Source: Halovivax sp. (GTDB taxonomy: Archaea; Halobacteriota; Halobacteria; Halobacteriales; Natrialbaceae). From it: a DNA stretch of 64,000 nt. Each line of letters begins with the position of its first letter. Position 1 is the stretch's first letter. The stretch lies in NCBI GenBank assembly GCA_007119345.1, contig SKPV01000010.1, positions 1 to 64,000 on the forward strand, written 5' to 3'. Shown here piece by piece: positions 1-8,339 of this stretch. The notes beneath the pieces were generated by a model. That model was not told the DNA's origin and made no database searches. It was given only the letters and a program-made list of their open reading frames with translations. The translations under genes and the position numbers were made by a program.

Positions 1-2
1 AT

Positions 3-1403
3 ATCGAGAACCCGCTCGACGACGATCCACGACGGATCGCCCTCGAGTTCGAGGACGGAGAGGCACTGGCAACGTTTGAGTTGCTCGACGAGGACGAGAC
101 GGCGGATCTCGATCTCGAGGAGTATGCAGAACTCGAGGCCTGGGATATCGACGACCCCTCGGTCAACGACACCTACTCCGTCGAAATCGTTGCCTCCCGA
201 CTCGCCTCGTTCGAGGTCCAGCCAGTCGACGAACCGATCGTGCAGGGTGAACCGCTCGAACTCGAGTTCGTCAACGCGACCGACATTGACGGAGAGCCGT
301 ACACCACCGGTGACGATTCCCTGACGAACATCGATATAGAGAACCCGCTCGACGATGACCCACGACGGGTCGCCCTGGAATTCGAAGATGGGGAGGCGCG
401 TTCGACCTTCGAACTCCTCGACGAGGACGAAACTGAGGACCTCAGTCTCGGTGAAGTGTCTGGGTTAGAAGCCTGGGATATCGATGACTCCTCGGTCAAC
501 GACACCTATTCAGTCGATATTGTCGCCTCTCGTCTCGCCTCCTTCAAAGTACAGCCAATCGACGACCCGGTTGTACAGGGTGAGCCACTCGAACTTGAAG
601 TTGTGAACGCAACCGACATCGACGGTGAGCCCTACACCACCGGCGACGACTCCATGACCAACATCGATATCGAGAATCCCCTCGATGACGACCCACGCCG
701 GGTTGCGCTAGAGTTCGAGGACGGGGAAGCACTGACGACGTTCGAGCTCCTCGATGGCGACGAAACTGACACGCTCGAGACCGAGGAGTTTTCGAAACTT
801 GAAGCGTGGGATATCGACGATCCGTCGGTCAACGATACCTATTCGGTCGAGATCGTTGCTGAATCCTCGCCATCACTGCCTCCAGCACCCTCGCCGTCAG
901 CCGACATTTCGGTGACGAACGTGACCATCGACACCGAGCGTGTCGACGTTGGCGACACCGTTTCCCTCGATATCGTCCTCACAAACGAGGGCGACGGTGA
1001 CGGCTCCGAGACCGTGATGGTCCGATTGGATGGCGAAGAGCTAGCATCGACGTCCGTTGATCTCGAAGGCGGGGAGACGACCACCGTCGACGTCGAAGTC
1101 GATCCCGGGGACCTCGAGACGGGGGTGTACGAACTCCAACTCGTCGACGAGGATAGCACCGTCCTCTCGGTGGTGGATTTCGAAGTCGAGAACGGCGAAT
1201 CCGACGACGATGAGCCTTCGGGCGACGAAGCAGATGACGAGGAGAACGATGAAGCAGCGGGCAACGAAGCCGATGACGATGAGGACGACGGGGTAGCAGA
1301 CGACGAAGCCGATGGCGACGAAATCCCTGGATTCGGGGTCGTCCTCGCTGTCGTCGCAATCCTGGGACTCTGCGTCCTCGGAGCGCGTAAACCGTCTGCC
1401 TGA
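3..1403 (+). CDS. PGF-CTERM surface protein with 111-residue repeats (5' end outside window)
   Basis: The reading frame is open from the window edge, so the start is missing. The visible part has three direct repeats of exactly 333 bp (111 residues), beginning at 1, 334 and 667; the third is cut short near 860. Each contains NPLDDDPRR, TFELLD and LEAWDIDD. A CARDB-like beta-sandwich segment follows (about 900-1190, starting ADISVTNVTID), then an Asp/Glu-rich linker and the terminal motif IPGFGVVLAVVAILG plus a basic tail. PGF followed by a hydrophobic helix and Arg/Lys is the archaeosortase A sorting signal, so the protein is probably exported, cut and lipid-anchored at the cell surface. The role of the repeats is unknown; S-layer-like or adhesive functions are possible. 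Confidence 0.88.
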   Translation: MENPLDDDPRRIALEFEDGEALATFELLDEDETADLDLEEYAELEAWDIDDPSVNDTYSVEIVASRLASFEVQPVDEPIVQGEPLELEFVNATDIDGEPYTTGDDSLTNIDIENPLDDDPRRVALEFEDGEARSTFELLDEDETEDLSLGEVSGLEAWDIDDSSVNDTYSVDIVASRLASFKVQPIDDPVVQGEPLELEVVNATDIDGEPYTTGDDSMTNIDIENPLDDDPRRVALEFEDGEALTTFELLDGDETDTLETEEFSKLEAWDIDDPSVNDTYSVEIVAESSPSLPPAPSPSADISVTNVTIDTERVDVGDTVSLDIVLTNEGDGDGSETVMVRLDGEELASTSVDLEGGETTTVDVEVDPGDLETGVYELQLVDEDSTVLSVVDFEVENGESDDDEPSGDEADDEENDEAAGNEADDDEDDGVADDEADGDEIPGFGVVLAVVAILGLCVLGARKPSA

Positions 1404-1422
1404 GATTTTTCCTTTTACGACA

Positions 1423-1804
1423 TTATTCCAATAACTCAGCACGCTGTTGTTCCTCCGGCGGAAACTGTGGCATCACGGCTGAAGTTGTAGGAATTCGGAT
1501 CAACGGCTTCGATAGCCCCACACCAGCGGATGAAGACTCAGATAGTACTCTTCTTCGTCTGTAGTGATACGGCGCTGCGGTCGCCATCCACCTTGCACTG
1601 GGGTCGGTACTCGTGGAGATACCGTCCTGAGGCTGTTCAGATTGTCGATGTCTTTCTCATCACACCACCGTGCGAAGTGAAACGTTCGGTGTCGATGACC
1701 GTCAACCGTCTTTTCCATCGAGCACCTCGCTTTGCGGTCGAGATACAGCGGCTGGGCATACTCGGGCCAATCGGATCGAGGTCGAGTGATCTGTGGTCTT
1801 CCAT
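1423..1804 (-). pseudogene. Decayed tyrosine recombinase (integrase), core-binding domain only
   Basis: Reading the minus strand from ATG 1804 gives a haloarchaeal integrase N-terminus (DLDPIGPS). After a frameshift near 1770 it continues as PLYLDRKAR, EKTVDGHRHR and FARWCDEKDIDNLN. A second shift near 1632 leads to SGRYLHEY, VDGDRSAVSLQTKKSTI. A TGA at 1538-1540 then stands where Arg (CGA) would be expected, followed by VFIRWCGAIEAVDPNSY. A third shift near 1480 gives PPEEQQRAELLE and a stop at 1423-1425. This is the SAM-like core-binding domain in the right order; the catalytic domain with the R-H-R-Y residues is absent. It ends 20 bp from the preceding gene's stop and is not functional. 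The assignment rests on pattern recognition of the family. Confidence 0.75.
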
Positions 1805-2230
1805 GATTAACCACGGAGTTCCGATGGACCAAAACCCCCGACAGCGATGGGGCAACCAGTAGCGTTCAGTTCCCGAACGAATCAATATTCTTACTGACTC
1901 ATTTCCGAGTTAGCCCATATTCTCTCGGCGAGCAACTCCACGAGCCGAGCGTACCGAACGCGGCCCGGATTCGAGTGACTGACGGCCACCGCCCGCAAGC
2001 GGAGCGGGCGAAACCGTATCCAGTTGGCTCGGATCCGAGTCGACCCGCCGATCGTCTGGCGAGCAAACGAGCGCAGAGCGACGGCGCCGAGGGCCACGAG
2101 CAAACGGGCCCAGAGCAACGCCGCCGAGGGCAACCAGAAGGGTGGATCCGTCGGGGGAGGCCAGTCCGAACGGCGGTAAACGAATTCTCTTCGGAGATAG
2201 TCGAGATATAGTGAATTTTTTTGGACAGGA
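1805..2230. other. Gene-free spacer beside the integrase remnant
   Basis: No frame here looks like a haloarchaeal protein: the open frames are Arg/Pro-rich or neutral. It contains one degenerate tandem duplication (2061-2134) and otherwise nothing I recognise. It may be debris of the element that carried the integrase. Confidence 0.4.
2061..2134. repeat. Degenerate 37-bp tandem duplication
   Basis: Two adjacent units begin gagcaaacg at 2061 and 2098 and differ at a handful of positions. It lies in the gene-free spacer next to the integrase remnant. Confidence 0.6.
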
Positions 2231-2232
2231 AA

Positions 2233-2241
2233 GCTTATACC
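2233..2241 (+). promoter_or_regulatory. TATA-like box for 2265
   Basis: The element gcttatacc lies about 27 bp before ATG 2265 in otherwise GC-rich DNA, matching a haloarchaeal leaderless promoter. Confidence 0.6.
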
Positions 2242-2264
2242 TACCCCACTGAGTTCCGAGGAGT

Positions 2265-2570
2265 ATGGAATCCGAACGACCTCCACGAACGAATTTGGAC
2301 GACACGAACGGACGGACCGACGCAAAGATCCTTACGATCGAAGGCCAGGGGACGCCCGCGGGCTTCGAGATCACGGTCGACGGTCGAATCGAGATGGACG
2401 CGGCCAATCCCCTCGAGGAGGCCACGATCGTCTCCGGCGCCGCCGTCCAGGGTGCCGTCGACGCCGACGTCCAGCGGTTTCTCGTCTACGGCGACGTGAC
2501 CGACGTGACCTTCTTCGACCGCGGCGACGTCGACGGCTCGACGGTCGACCCCGAAGTCTACCTGGAGTAG
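2265..2570 (+). CDS. Small conserved-looking acidic protein
   Basis: This 101-residue acidic protein starts at ATG 2265, placed by the upstream TATA-like box. After a short polar N-terminus it has alternating beta-type segments (ILTIEGQGTPAGFEITVDG, ATIVSGAAVQGAVD, VQRFLVYGDVTDVTFF). There is no signal peptide, membrane segment or Cys. I recognise it as the kind of small soluble protein found throughout haloarchaea but cannot give it a function. It stands alone between the decayed spacer and a convergent gene. Confidence 0.75.
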   Translation: MESERPPRTNLDDTNGRTDAKILTIEGQGTPAGFEITVDGRIEMDAANPLEEATIVSGAAVQGAVDADVQRFLVYGDVTDVTFFDRGDVDGSTVDPEVYLE

Positions 2571-2622
2571 ACGACCGATTCGATACCCGCACTCCCGCGA
2601 AGAGCCGTCGGTTCGGTCGCCT

Positions 2623-2750
2623 GCGTCTGCGAGTCAGTCCACGGGATCGCCGAGCCAGTCGCCGGCGTCGCCCAGTCTGTCGCCAGCGTCTGCGGGTCAG
2701 TCGACGGAATCGGCGAGCCAGTCGACGGCGCGTCCGCGTCAGTCGACGAC
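2623..2750. repeat. 21-bp tandem repeat overlapping a gene's 3' end
   Basis: Six imperfect 21-bp units begin at 2623, 2644, 2665, 2686, 2707 and 2728, each centred on cagtc followed by a cgacg/cgccg block. The last unit contains the stop codon of the minus-strand gene ending at 2739, so the array extends outward from that gene's end. Confidence 0.75.
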
Positions 2751-4955
2751 GTCGTCGATCCGCCGCGCGTCCGACGGAAGCAGGGTCTCATCGTAGCCCG
2801 ATTCCAGGCGACGGATCGCCTCCAACCGGGCGATCGCGCCGTTGTACTCGCCGGCGTCGAGGCGTTCCGACGCCGCGGCGTGGAGAGCGCTCGCCGCGCC
2901 ACGCTTGCCGGCCGGCCACGGGAGGACCTCGTAATAGCGCGCCGTCGCTCGTCGAAGGTGTCGCTGGACGACCGCTCGCTCCGTCGATCGGTCCGCCAGC
3001 AGCGACGCGAGTCGCAGGTGCGTGTCGGCCTGGGCGTTCGCCAGGCGTCGCCGTTCGCGAGGTCGCTCCGCCTCCTCGTACAGCAGCCACAGCTCGCGGA
3101 GCACCCCGCGAAGTTCGTCGATATCGCCATCGTTTCGAAGCGACGCCAGCCGCTCCTCCCACCGGGCGCGGTCGTGCTTTCTGACGACCCGTCCGTTCGT
3201 TGCGATGACGTAGCGCGGGTCGGCCCCGTCACCGAGTCGCAGGTGCCAGCCGCCGTCGCGGGTGACGAACTCCAGGGATTGGACGTTGCCGAGGCGGTTT
3301 TCGTGGTTCGCCGTCCGTTCGCCGCGATCGACGTCGTAGACGACGGTCCGGCGATCCGGCGCGAACGTCGACGCGGCGACGTACCGCCCGTCGGCCGAGA
3401 TCGCACAGGGCCCGACGATCGCCGCGACGGTCCGCCGGAAGTTCTCTTCCCCGTCCGCGACGTCCACGTGAAGGTGCGTCGACTCACCGGACCCACCGGC
3501 GCGGGCGACGAGAACGGCGTCACCCGAATTCGCGATCGCGCCGTTCTCGACGGCCTCGACCGGCACCGTCCGGTGGAACTCGCCGTCCTCGTGAACGAAC
3601 ACTCGCTCCGGTGATCTGTCGCGGTGGCGATATCTCCCGCCGTCGGACGATCGCGATCGGGAGCCGTCGGCGTCGAGCGGCCGAGGGTCACCGGATTCGA
3701 GCGGACGACCAACGGCCAGTCGCCACCGGTCGTTCGGCGAACGCGCGACGGCACAGCGGTAGAGCCGACCCTCGTACTCGATCGTGCGAACCGTCGGCCC
3801 GCGCTCGCCGTGGACGACCCGCCCGCTCGACGGTTCTTCGCGCTCTGTGATTGCCCTCGACGACGACGCGATGGTCGGCGGATCCTCGCGCTCCGCGATC
3901 CCGGTCGACGACGCGATGGTCGGCGGATGACCGGGATTTCCCGTCGTCGCGTTCGACCGGGATCGCTCTCCGGGCGGCCGCCTGGAAGACCCGCCGATCG
4001 AATTCCCGTCCATCCCGCGATCGCGCTCGCGCTCGCGAAGTCGGCGTCGACGCCGGTATAGGTACACCGCCCCGGGGACGATCGCGAAGATACCGACGAG
4101 CGACGGAACCACGTACAGCCACGCGTTCTCCGGCCAGGTGACCCGCTCGGAGACGGCCGCGGCGTCCATGTAAATGGCCAGCGGAAGCGCGGGCCACGCC
4201 GCGAGAAAGACGAGCGCCGGGGCGGGATCGGAGAGGACGTTCACGCCGACCACGAGGGCGATCCAGCCCCCGACGCTCGCGAGGATCAGACGGTGCCACC
4301 GGTCGGGGACGGACCGGGCGTCGTCGTCCGCGACGTCGTGGCGCCGGTCGAACCGGGCGTGCACGATCGAGTTCTCGGATCGGCGTCGAGAACGGGCAGC
4401 GTCCGGTCCTTCGCAAGTCGGCCCGTCGTCGATCGTCACCGGAGCGTACGACGCGAGCAGTTCGACGAGTTCCGCGTCCGCGATCAGGTCGGCGAGTGCC
4501 TGCGCGTCGAGGATCGTCACGCCCAGCTCGTCAGCGAGTCGCCGGCTTCGACCCGGGACGTGACCCGTCGTGAGGAGGATCGGCTCGTCGATCTCGACGG
4601 AGACCTCCGCGACGGAGGAGATTCGGCGGACCGTCTCGGCGTCGAGCGTCGCGTGTTCGCCGTACGGTGCGGTGACCAAAAGCGCGGATCGATCGTCGGA
4701 TCCACCGGTCCTCGCGACTCCGGTCGGATCGTCGTCCCCGAGCGGTTCGATCGGTTCCGTCTCCCAGCCCAGCGCCTCCCAGAGGGCGAGGGCGAAGCGA
4801 TCGACCGTCGCGGCTTCCATCGCACGGAGGGCGTCGACCGTACCTCCCCGCTCGACGGCCAGGTTCGGCGTCGAGACGAACGAGGTGCTCGCCGCCGACT
4901 CGGCCGGGCTGGGGTCCGTCGACCGCCGGAGGAGCGCCGAGAGACGGTGACGCAT
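2739..4955 (-). CDS. Membrane protein: nuclease-like fold, two membrane helices, propeller-like C-terminus
   Basis: A 738-residue protein. ATG 4955 (MRHRLSALLRR) is chosen because an aataat element lies about 27 bp upstream; ATG 4982 is the alternative. Residues about 45-180 resemble a restriction-endonuclease (Mrr-like PD-(D/E)xK) fold: the segment ILLTTGHVPGRS and the following GVTILDAQALADL fit its second half. The expected catalytic E/Q-x-K strand reads ALLVTAP and has no Lys. Hydrophobic helices follow at about 225-250 and 275-300, then a basic juxtamembrane run. The C-terminal half alternates short strands (ISADGRYVAAS) like WD40/propeller repeats and ends in an alpha-helical region. 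I infer a membrane-anchored sensor or scaffold without nuclease activity. The 3' end sits inside a 21-bp repeat array. Confidence 0.7.
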   Translation of the reverse strand: MRHRLSALLRRSTDPSPAESAASTSFVSTPNLAVERGGTVDALRAMEAATVDRFALALWEALGWETEPIEPLGDDDPTGVARTGGSDDRSALLVTAPYGEHATLDAETVRRISSVAEVSVEIDEPILLTTGHVPGRSRRLADELGVTILDAQALADLIADAELVELLASYAPVTIDDGPTCEGPDAARSRRRSENSIVHARFDRRHDVADDDARSVPDRWHRLILASVGGWIALVVGVNVLSDPAPALVFLAAWPALPLAIYMDAAAVSERVTWPENAWLYVVPSLVGIFAIVPGAVYLYRRRRRLRERERDRGMDGNSIGGSSRRPPGERSRSNATTGNPGHPPTIASSTGIAEREDPPTIASSSRAITEREEPSSGRVVHGERGPTVRTIEYEGRLYRCAVARSPNDRWRLAVGRPLESGDPRPLDADGSRSRSSDGGRYRHRDRSPERVFVHEDGEFHRTVPVEAVENGAIANSGDAVLVARAGGSGESTHLHVDVADGEENFRRTVAAIVGPCAISADGRYVAASTFAPDRRTVVYDVDRGERTANHENRLGNVQSLEFVTRDGGWHLRLGDGADPRYVIATNGRVVRKHDRARWEERLASLRNDGDIDELRGVLRELWLLYEEAERPRERRRLANAQADTHLRLASLLADRSTERAVVQRHLRRATARYYEVLPWPAGKRGAASALHAAASERLDAGEYNGAIARLEAIRRLESGYDETLLPSDARRIDDVVD

Positions 4956-5078
4956 GCCACCGCCTACGCGGGGAGCGATCATTATTGTCCCGGGGCCGCA
5001 CGGACGTACGCCGCGGATCGCACTCCCGGACGTCCCCCTCTCCCCTTATTTCATTCGCCGTGGTAGCGACCGGCGATC

Positions 5079-5744
5079 ATGGTAGTCGAGCACGGCGAAC
5101 TCCGATTCGAGCGACTCGGGCACGCGAGTGTCCGCATCGAGACGGGCGACGGTACCGTCATCTACCTCGACCCGTGGAGCGAGGTCCTGGACGGCGCACC
5201 CGACGACGGGGACCTCGTCTTCGTCACCCACGACGACTTCGATCACTACGACCCGGACGGCATCGGAGCGATCGCGCGCGATGACGCCACGGTCGCCGTC
5301 TACGAAGCGGTGGACGCGAGCGAGCTCGCGTTCGACGTCGTCGAGCTCCCGCACGAGGGCGAGCGGACGGTCGACGGTGTCGGCGTTCGATCGATTCCAG
5401 CGCACAACGACCCGTCGGGCGACCACGTCGACGACGACGGCGATCCGTTCCACGACGAGGGCGAGGTGGTCGGGCTGGTTCTGACCGTCGACGGAACCGA
5501 CGTCTATTACCCGTCCGACACGGACTTCCTCGATCACCACGGGGACGTCGACGCGGACGTCTTCCTCCCACCGATCGGCGGCCATTACACGATGGATCGT
5601 CACGAGGCCGCCGACTTCGCGCGCGCCGTCGACGCCGACCTCGTGCTCCCGGTCCACTACGACACCTTCGAGGCCATCGAGACCGACGCCGAAGCGTTCC
5701 GCGAGGAGCTCGCGGCCGACGGGATCGCCGTCGAGCTCTTCTAG
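5079..5744 (+). CDS. Metallo-beta-lactamase-fold hydrolase (UlaG/COG2220 type)
   Basis: This 221-residue protein has the N-terminal GHASVRIETGDGTVIYLDPW typical of the COG2220 branch, then a metal motif VTHDDFDHYDP (degenerate HxDHxD), DTDFLDHHGDVDADVFLPP with a metal-bridging Asp, and a C-terminal PVHYDTF His. These are the usual metal ligands of the family, which hydrolyses phosphoesters, lactones or other small substrates in the cytoplasm; the substrate here is unknown. A ccttatttc box lies about 30 bp before ATG 5079, suggesting a leaderless mRNA. It is divergent from the membrane protein at 4955. Confidence 0.88.
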   Translation: MVVEHGELRFERLGHASVRIETGDGTVIYLDPWSEVLDGAPDDGDLVFVTHDDFDHYDPDGIGAIARDDATVAVYEAVDASELAFDVVELPHEGERTVDGVGVRSIPAHNDPSGDHVDDDGDPFHDEGEVVGLVLTVDGTDVYYPSDTDFLDHHGDVDADVFLPPIGGHYTMDRHEAADFARAVDADLVLPVHYDTFEAIETDAEAFREELAADGIAVELF

Positions 5745-5816
5745 TTTCACTTTCGATCCGGTTGGATCGCCCTTTTGCCCGATCGGGACGGGTATCCACA
5801 CGATCCCCGTTCACCC

Positions 5817-5966
5817 ATGTCCAGCGAGCAATCCGTGGCAGGCGACTGTCCGCACTGTCGGGCGGCCGTCCCTCGATCGCGCGTCATCATCGAGTACGAA
5901 ACCGACGCCGGACCCGGCGTCTACGCCGAGTGTCCCGAGTGCGAGGACGTCGTCGCGCCGACCTGA
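5817..5966 (+). CDS. Small zinc-ribbon protein
   Basis: This 49-residue protein starts at ATG 5817 (MSSEQSVAG). It has two CPxC knuckles, CPHC near residue 10 and CPEC near residue 41, separated by a beta-rich stretch ending in GVYAECPEC, which is a complete four-Cys zinc ribbon. Such minimal zinc-finger proteins are abundant in haloarchaea and often act in regulation, but the target is unknown. It stands alone between two unrelated genes. Confidence 0.75.
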   Translation: MSSEQSVAGDCPHCRAAVPRSRVIIEYETDAGPGVYAECPECEDVVAPT

Positions 5967-6041
5967 TCGAATCCGGTCCCCGCGTCCTCCCGCGTACTCG
6001 GCGACGCGGCGAAATAGACCGGCGGCGTCCGGGAGCGTCGA

Positions 6042-6629
6042 TCACCCGGCGTCGACGAGGCTCGCGTAGACGTTCTCCGCGTCGGCCGGGGTGTCGAAGT
6101 CGTGGAAGTTGTCGCCGCGCGCTTTCGTCAGCACGTTGAGCGCCGCCGCGGCACCGTCCCCCGCGGAGATGACCGCCTGCCACTCCTCGGCTCGCACCAT
6201 GGCGCCGGTCGCGTAGACGTTCTCGACCGACGTCTCCATCGTCACGTCGACGTCGACCACCTCGTCGTCGGTGAACCGACAGCCGAGCGACTCCGCGAGC
6301 GACCGATCCGCGCCCGTCGCGAGGACGACGTACGGCGCCTCGTACTCGCCGTCGTCGGTCCGAACGGTCGTCCCGCCCTCGCCTCGGTCGACGGCCTCGA
6401 CCGTCTCGCCCTGGTGCCGGTCGACGTCGAAGGTATCGACCTGGTTCCGGAGAATCTCCAGAAAGACCGACCCGTCGACGGACCCGATTCCCGGATAGTT
6501 GAAGAGGTGGGCCTTGTGCATCCACGTCCCGTCGGCGTCGAAGACGGTCGTCTCGAGACCGTTCTTCGCCGTGAACAGTGCAGCGGTGAGGCCGGCGGGA
6601 CCGCCGCCGACGACGAGTACGTCGCTCAT
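6042..6629 (-). CDS. Short FAD-dependent thioredoxin-reductase-like protein
   Basis: This 195-residue protein from ATG 6629 begins with a dinucleotide-binding fold (VLVVGGGPAGLTAALFTAKNG). An FAD-family segment VVLATGADRS follows at about 100-110, then VENVYATGAM near the C-terminus, the pattern of the second FAD-binding motif. It is far shorter than thioredoxin reductase (about 310-340 residues): no separate NADPH domain and no redox CxxC are visible. The single fold plus FAD motif suggests a minimal flavoprotein, a common short haloarchaeal variant. Substrate unknown. It lies downstream of, and on the same strand as, the frameshifted NmrA gene, with a 95-bp gap. Confidence 0.78.
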   Translation of the reverse strand: MSDVLVVGGGPAGLTAALFTAKNGLETTVFDADGTWMHKAHLFNYPGIGSVDGSVFLEILRNQVDTFDVDRHQGETVEAVDRGEGGTTVRTDDGEYEAPYVVLATGADRSLAESLGCRFTDDEVVDVDVTMETSVENVYATGAMVRAEEWQAVISAGDGAAAALNVLTKARGDNFHDFDTPADAENVYASLVDAG

Positions 6630-6724
6630 GAGCGGGCGTTCCACGACCCCCGTAAAAAGCGTGTGCGTCGGATCCCGTCGAACCGTCGCCCGGACGTCCG
6701 GGCCGACGGACCTGTCGGACCGAC

Positions 6725-7631
6725 TTACGACATCGCCTTCACCCAGCCGGGCGTGGCCGCCATCCCATCTTTGTCCTCCCAGCCGTGCGCGCGGAGGTAC
6801 CCGTCGAGCTCCGTGAATTCGAAGCCGAACCGCTCCTCGAGCGCCTCGGGGTCCCCGTCGTAGCCGACCTCGTTGAACCACTCGCACATGACGGCGAACT
6901 CCTCGCCGAAATCGTCGAAGGCGTCCTCGACGGGGACGTGGTACGGCTCGACGTCGACACCCGTAACCGTCGAGAGCGCGTCAGCCGTCTCCGCCAGCGT
7001 CAGCTCGTCCCCCGCGAGTATCGAACCGCTCGCCGACGAAGTCCCCGGGATTCGCGACGGCCACTGCGGCGGCGCGACCGACGTCGTCGACGTCGACCAT
7101 CTGGAGTGAAACGCCCGCCTCGAGCGGAAGGGCGATCGTCCCGTCCAGAATATCCTCGGCGAACGCCTCGAGGTTCTGGAAGAAGAACACCGGTTGGAGT
7201 ACGGTCATCGGGAGGTCGCGGTCGCGGGCGTGGCGCTCGATCTCCCGAGCCGAGTCGAAGTGGGGAACCCCGGTGTCCCGGTGATGACTCCCGACCCCGC
7301 TGAAGACGAACTGTTCGACGCCCTCCTCGGCCGCCACGTCGGCGAGATTCGTCCCCTGCTGGACCTGTCGCTCGTACCCCTGCGTCCAGAAGTTCGTCAC
7401 CGCGAAGACGGCGTCGGCGTCGGCGACGTGCGGCCGCAGGGAGTCGGGTTCGTTCAGATCGCCCTCGACCATCGTCACGCCGCGGTCGGTCAGCGCGCTC
7501 GCCGCGTCGCTTCCACTATCACGCGTGAGCCCCCGCACGTCGAAAGACTCCTCGCGAGCGAGAAGGTGGTCGATCGCTGCCCCACCCTGGTTGCCGGTCG
7601 CCCCCGCGACGAGAACGGTCGTCGCCGTCAT
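6725..7631 (-). pseudogene. NmrA-type NAD(P)-binding protein, interrupted by a frameshift
   Basis: From ATG 7631 the protein starts with a Rossmann motif (TVLVAGATGNQGGAAIDHLL) and follows the NmrA/HSCARG pattern: VEGDLNEPDSL, DAVFAVTNFW, VFSGVGSHHRDT. In that frame it stops at about 6981. Deleting one base near 7020-7022 restores a continuous protein through AGDELTLAETADALSTVTG, AFDDFGEEFAVMCEWFN and GWVKAMS, ending at 6725-6727, which gives the normal family length of about 300. NmrA-like proteins sense NAD(P) or reduce quinone-like compounds. The break may be real decay or a sequencing error: both halves keep good coding character, so any mutation is recent. It is divergent from an HxlR regulator. 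Confidence 0.85.
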
Positions 7632-7730
7632 CACGCCCACCCCTCGGTCGAGCCGTCCGATCGGGTTCCGAGCGAGACCGTCCCGCGGCGCACATTTGGT
7701 TTCATTGCGTTACCAGGTTCGGCACGGAAT

Positions 7731-7738
7731 CTATATAT
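7731..7738 (+). promoter_or_regulatory. TATA box in the NmrA/HxlR divergent promoter
   Basis: ctatatat sits about 40 bp before ATG 7774 in the 142-bp gap between two divergent genes. HxlR proteins usually control their own promoter and that of the divergent gene, so an operator is expected here, but I see no convincing palindrome. Confidence 0.55.
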
Positions 7739-7773
7739 CTGCTCGGCGACAAGGGAGCCACCACGTAACGGCC

Positions 7774-8121
7774 ATGTCACGGAACTCTACCGCGGCTGAG
7801 ACGAGCGTCGAGGAGCGCAATCCGGAAGCCTGTCCGGTGGTCGAGGCGGTCGAACAGATCGGATCCCAGTGGCGACTGCTGGTCCTCCACGACCTCCAGG
7901 ACGGCGAGAAGCGGTTCAACGAGATCAAGCGATCGACGGGCGCCAACTCCCGGACGCTGTCGCGAGTGCTCGACGATCTCGGCGAAACCGGACTCGTCTC
8001 GCGTCGAGTCGAAGAGCAGCCGATCGCCAGCTACTACAGCCTCACCGAGAAGGGCGAGGCGCTCTGCCCGGTACTGGAAGACATCGAGCGGTGGGCGACC
8101 GAGTGGATCGACGACACGTAG
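7774..8121 (+). CDS. HxlR-family winged-helix transcriptional regulator
   Basis: This 115-residue protein starts at ATG 7774. It has the family signature throughout: a single Cys in NPEACPVVEAVEQIGSQW, the helix-turn-helix core FNEIKRSTGANSRTLSRVL, the wing LVSRRVEEQPIASYYSLT and a terminal helix ALCPVLEDIERWATEW. Members bind DNA as dimers and commonly respond to electrophiles or quinones through the N-terminal Cys. Divergent pairing with the NmrA-like gene suggests it controls that gene. Confidence 0.93.
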   Translation: MSRNSTAAETSVEERNPEACPVVEAVEQIGSQWRLLVLHDLQDGEKRFNEIKRSTGANSRTLSRVLDDLGETGLVSRRVEEQPIASYYSLTEKGEALCPVLEDIERWATEWIDDT

Positions 8122-8339
8122 CGACGCATCGGCCGCCCAAACCGCGCGTACACCGGTGAATCCGGTTCGTAGGCATCGGGACCGCCTCAGGATACACGAA
8201 ACTGGAGAGCTGCAAGCGATCGCTTCCGTTCGGGTTACCGGTCCGAGTCCGCGGAGTGACCGCCGTCACCGCCCTCGAGACCCTCCGCTTTGTTGTAATT
8301 CTGTGAACAGTATAAGCCGCTCCGCGGACTACTGGGCGT

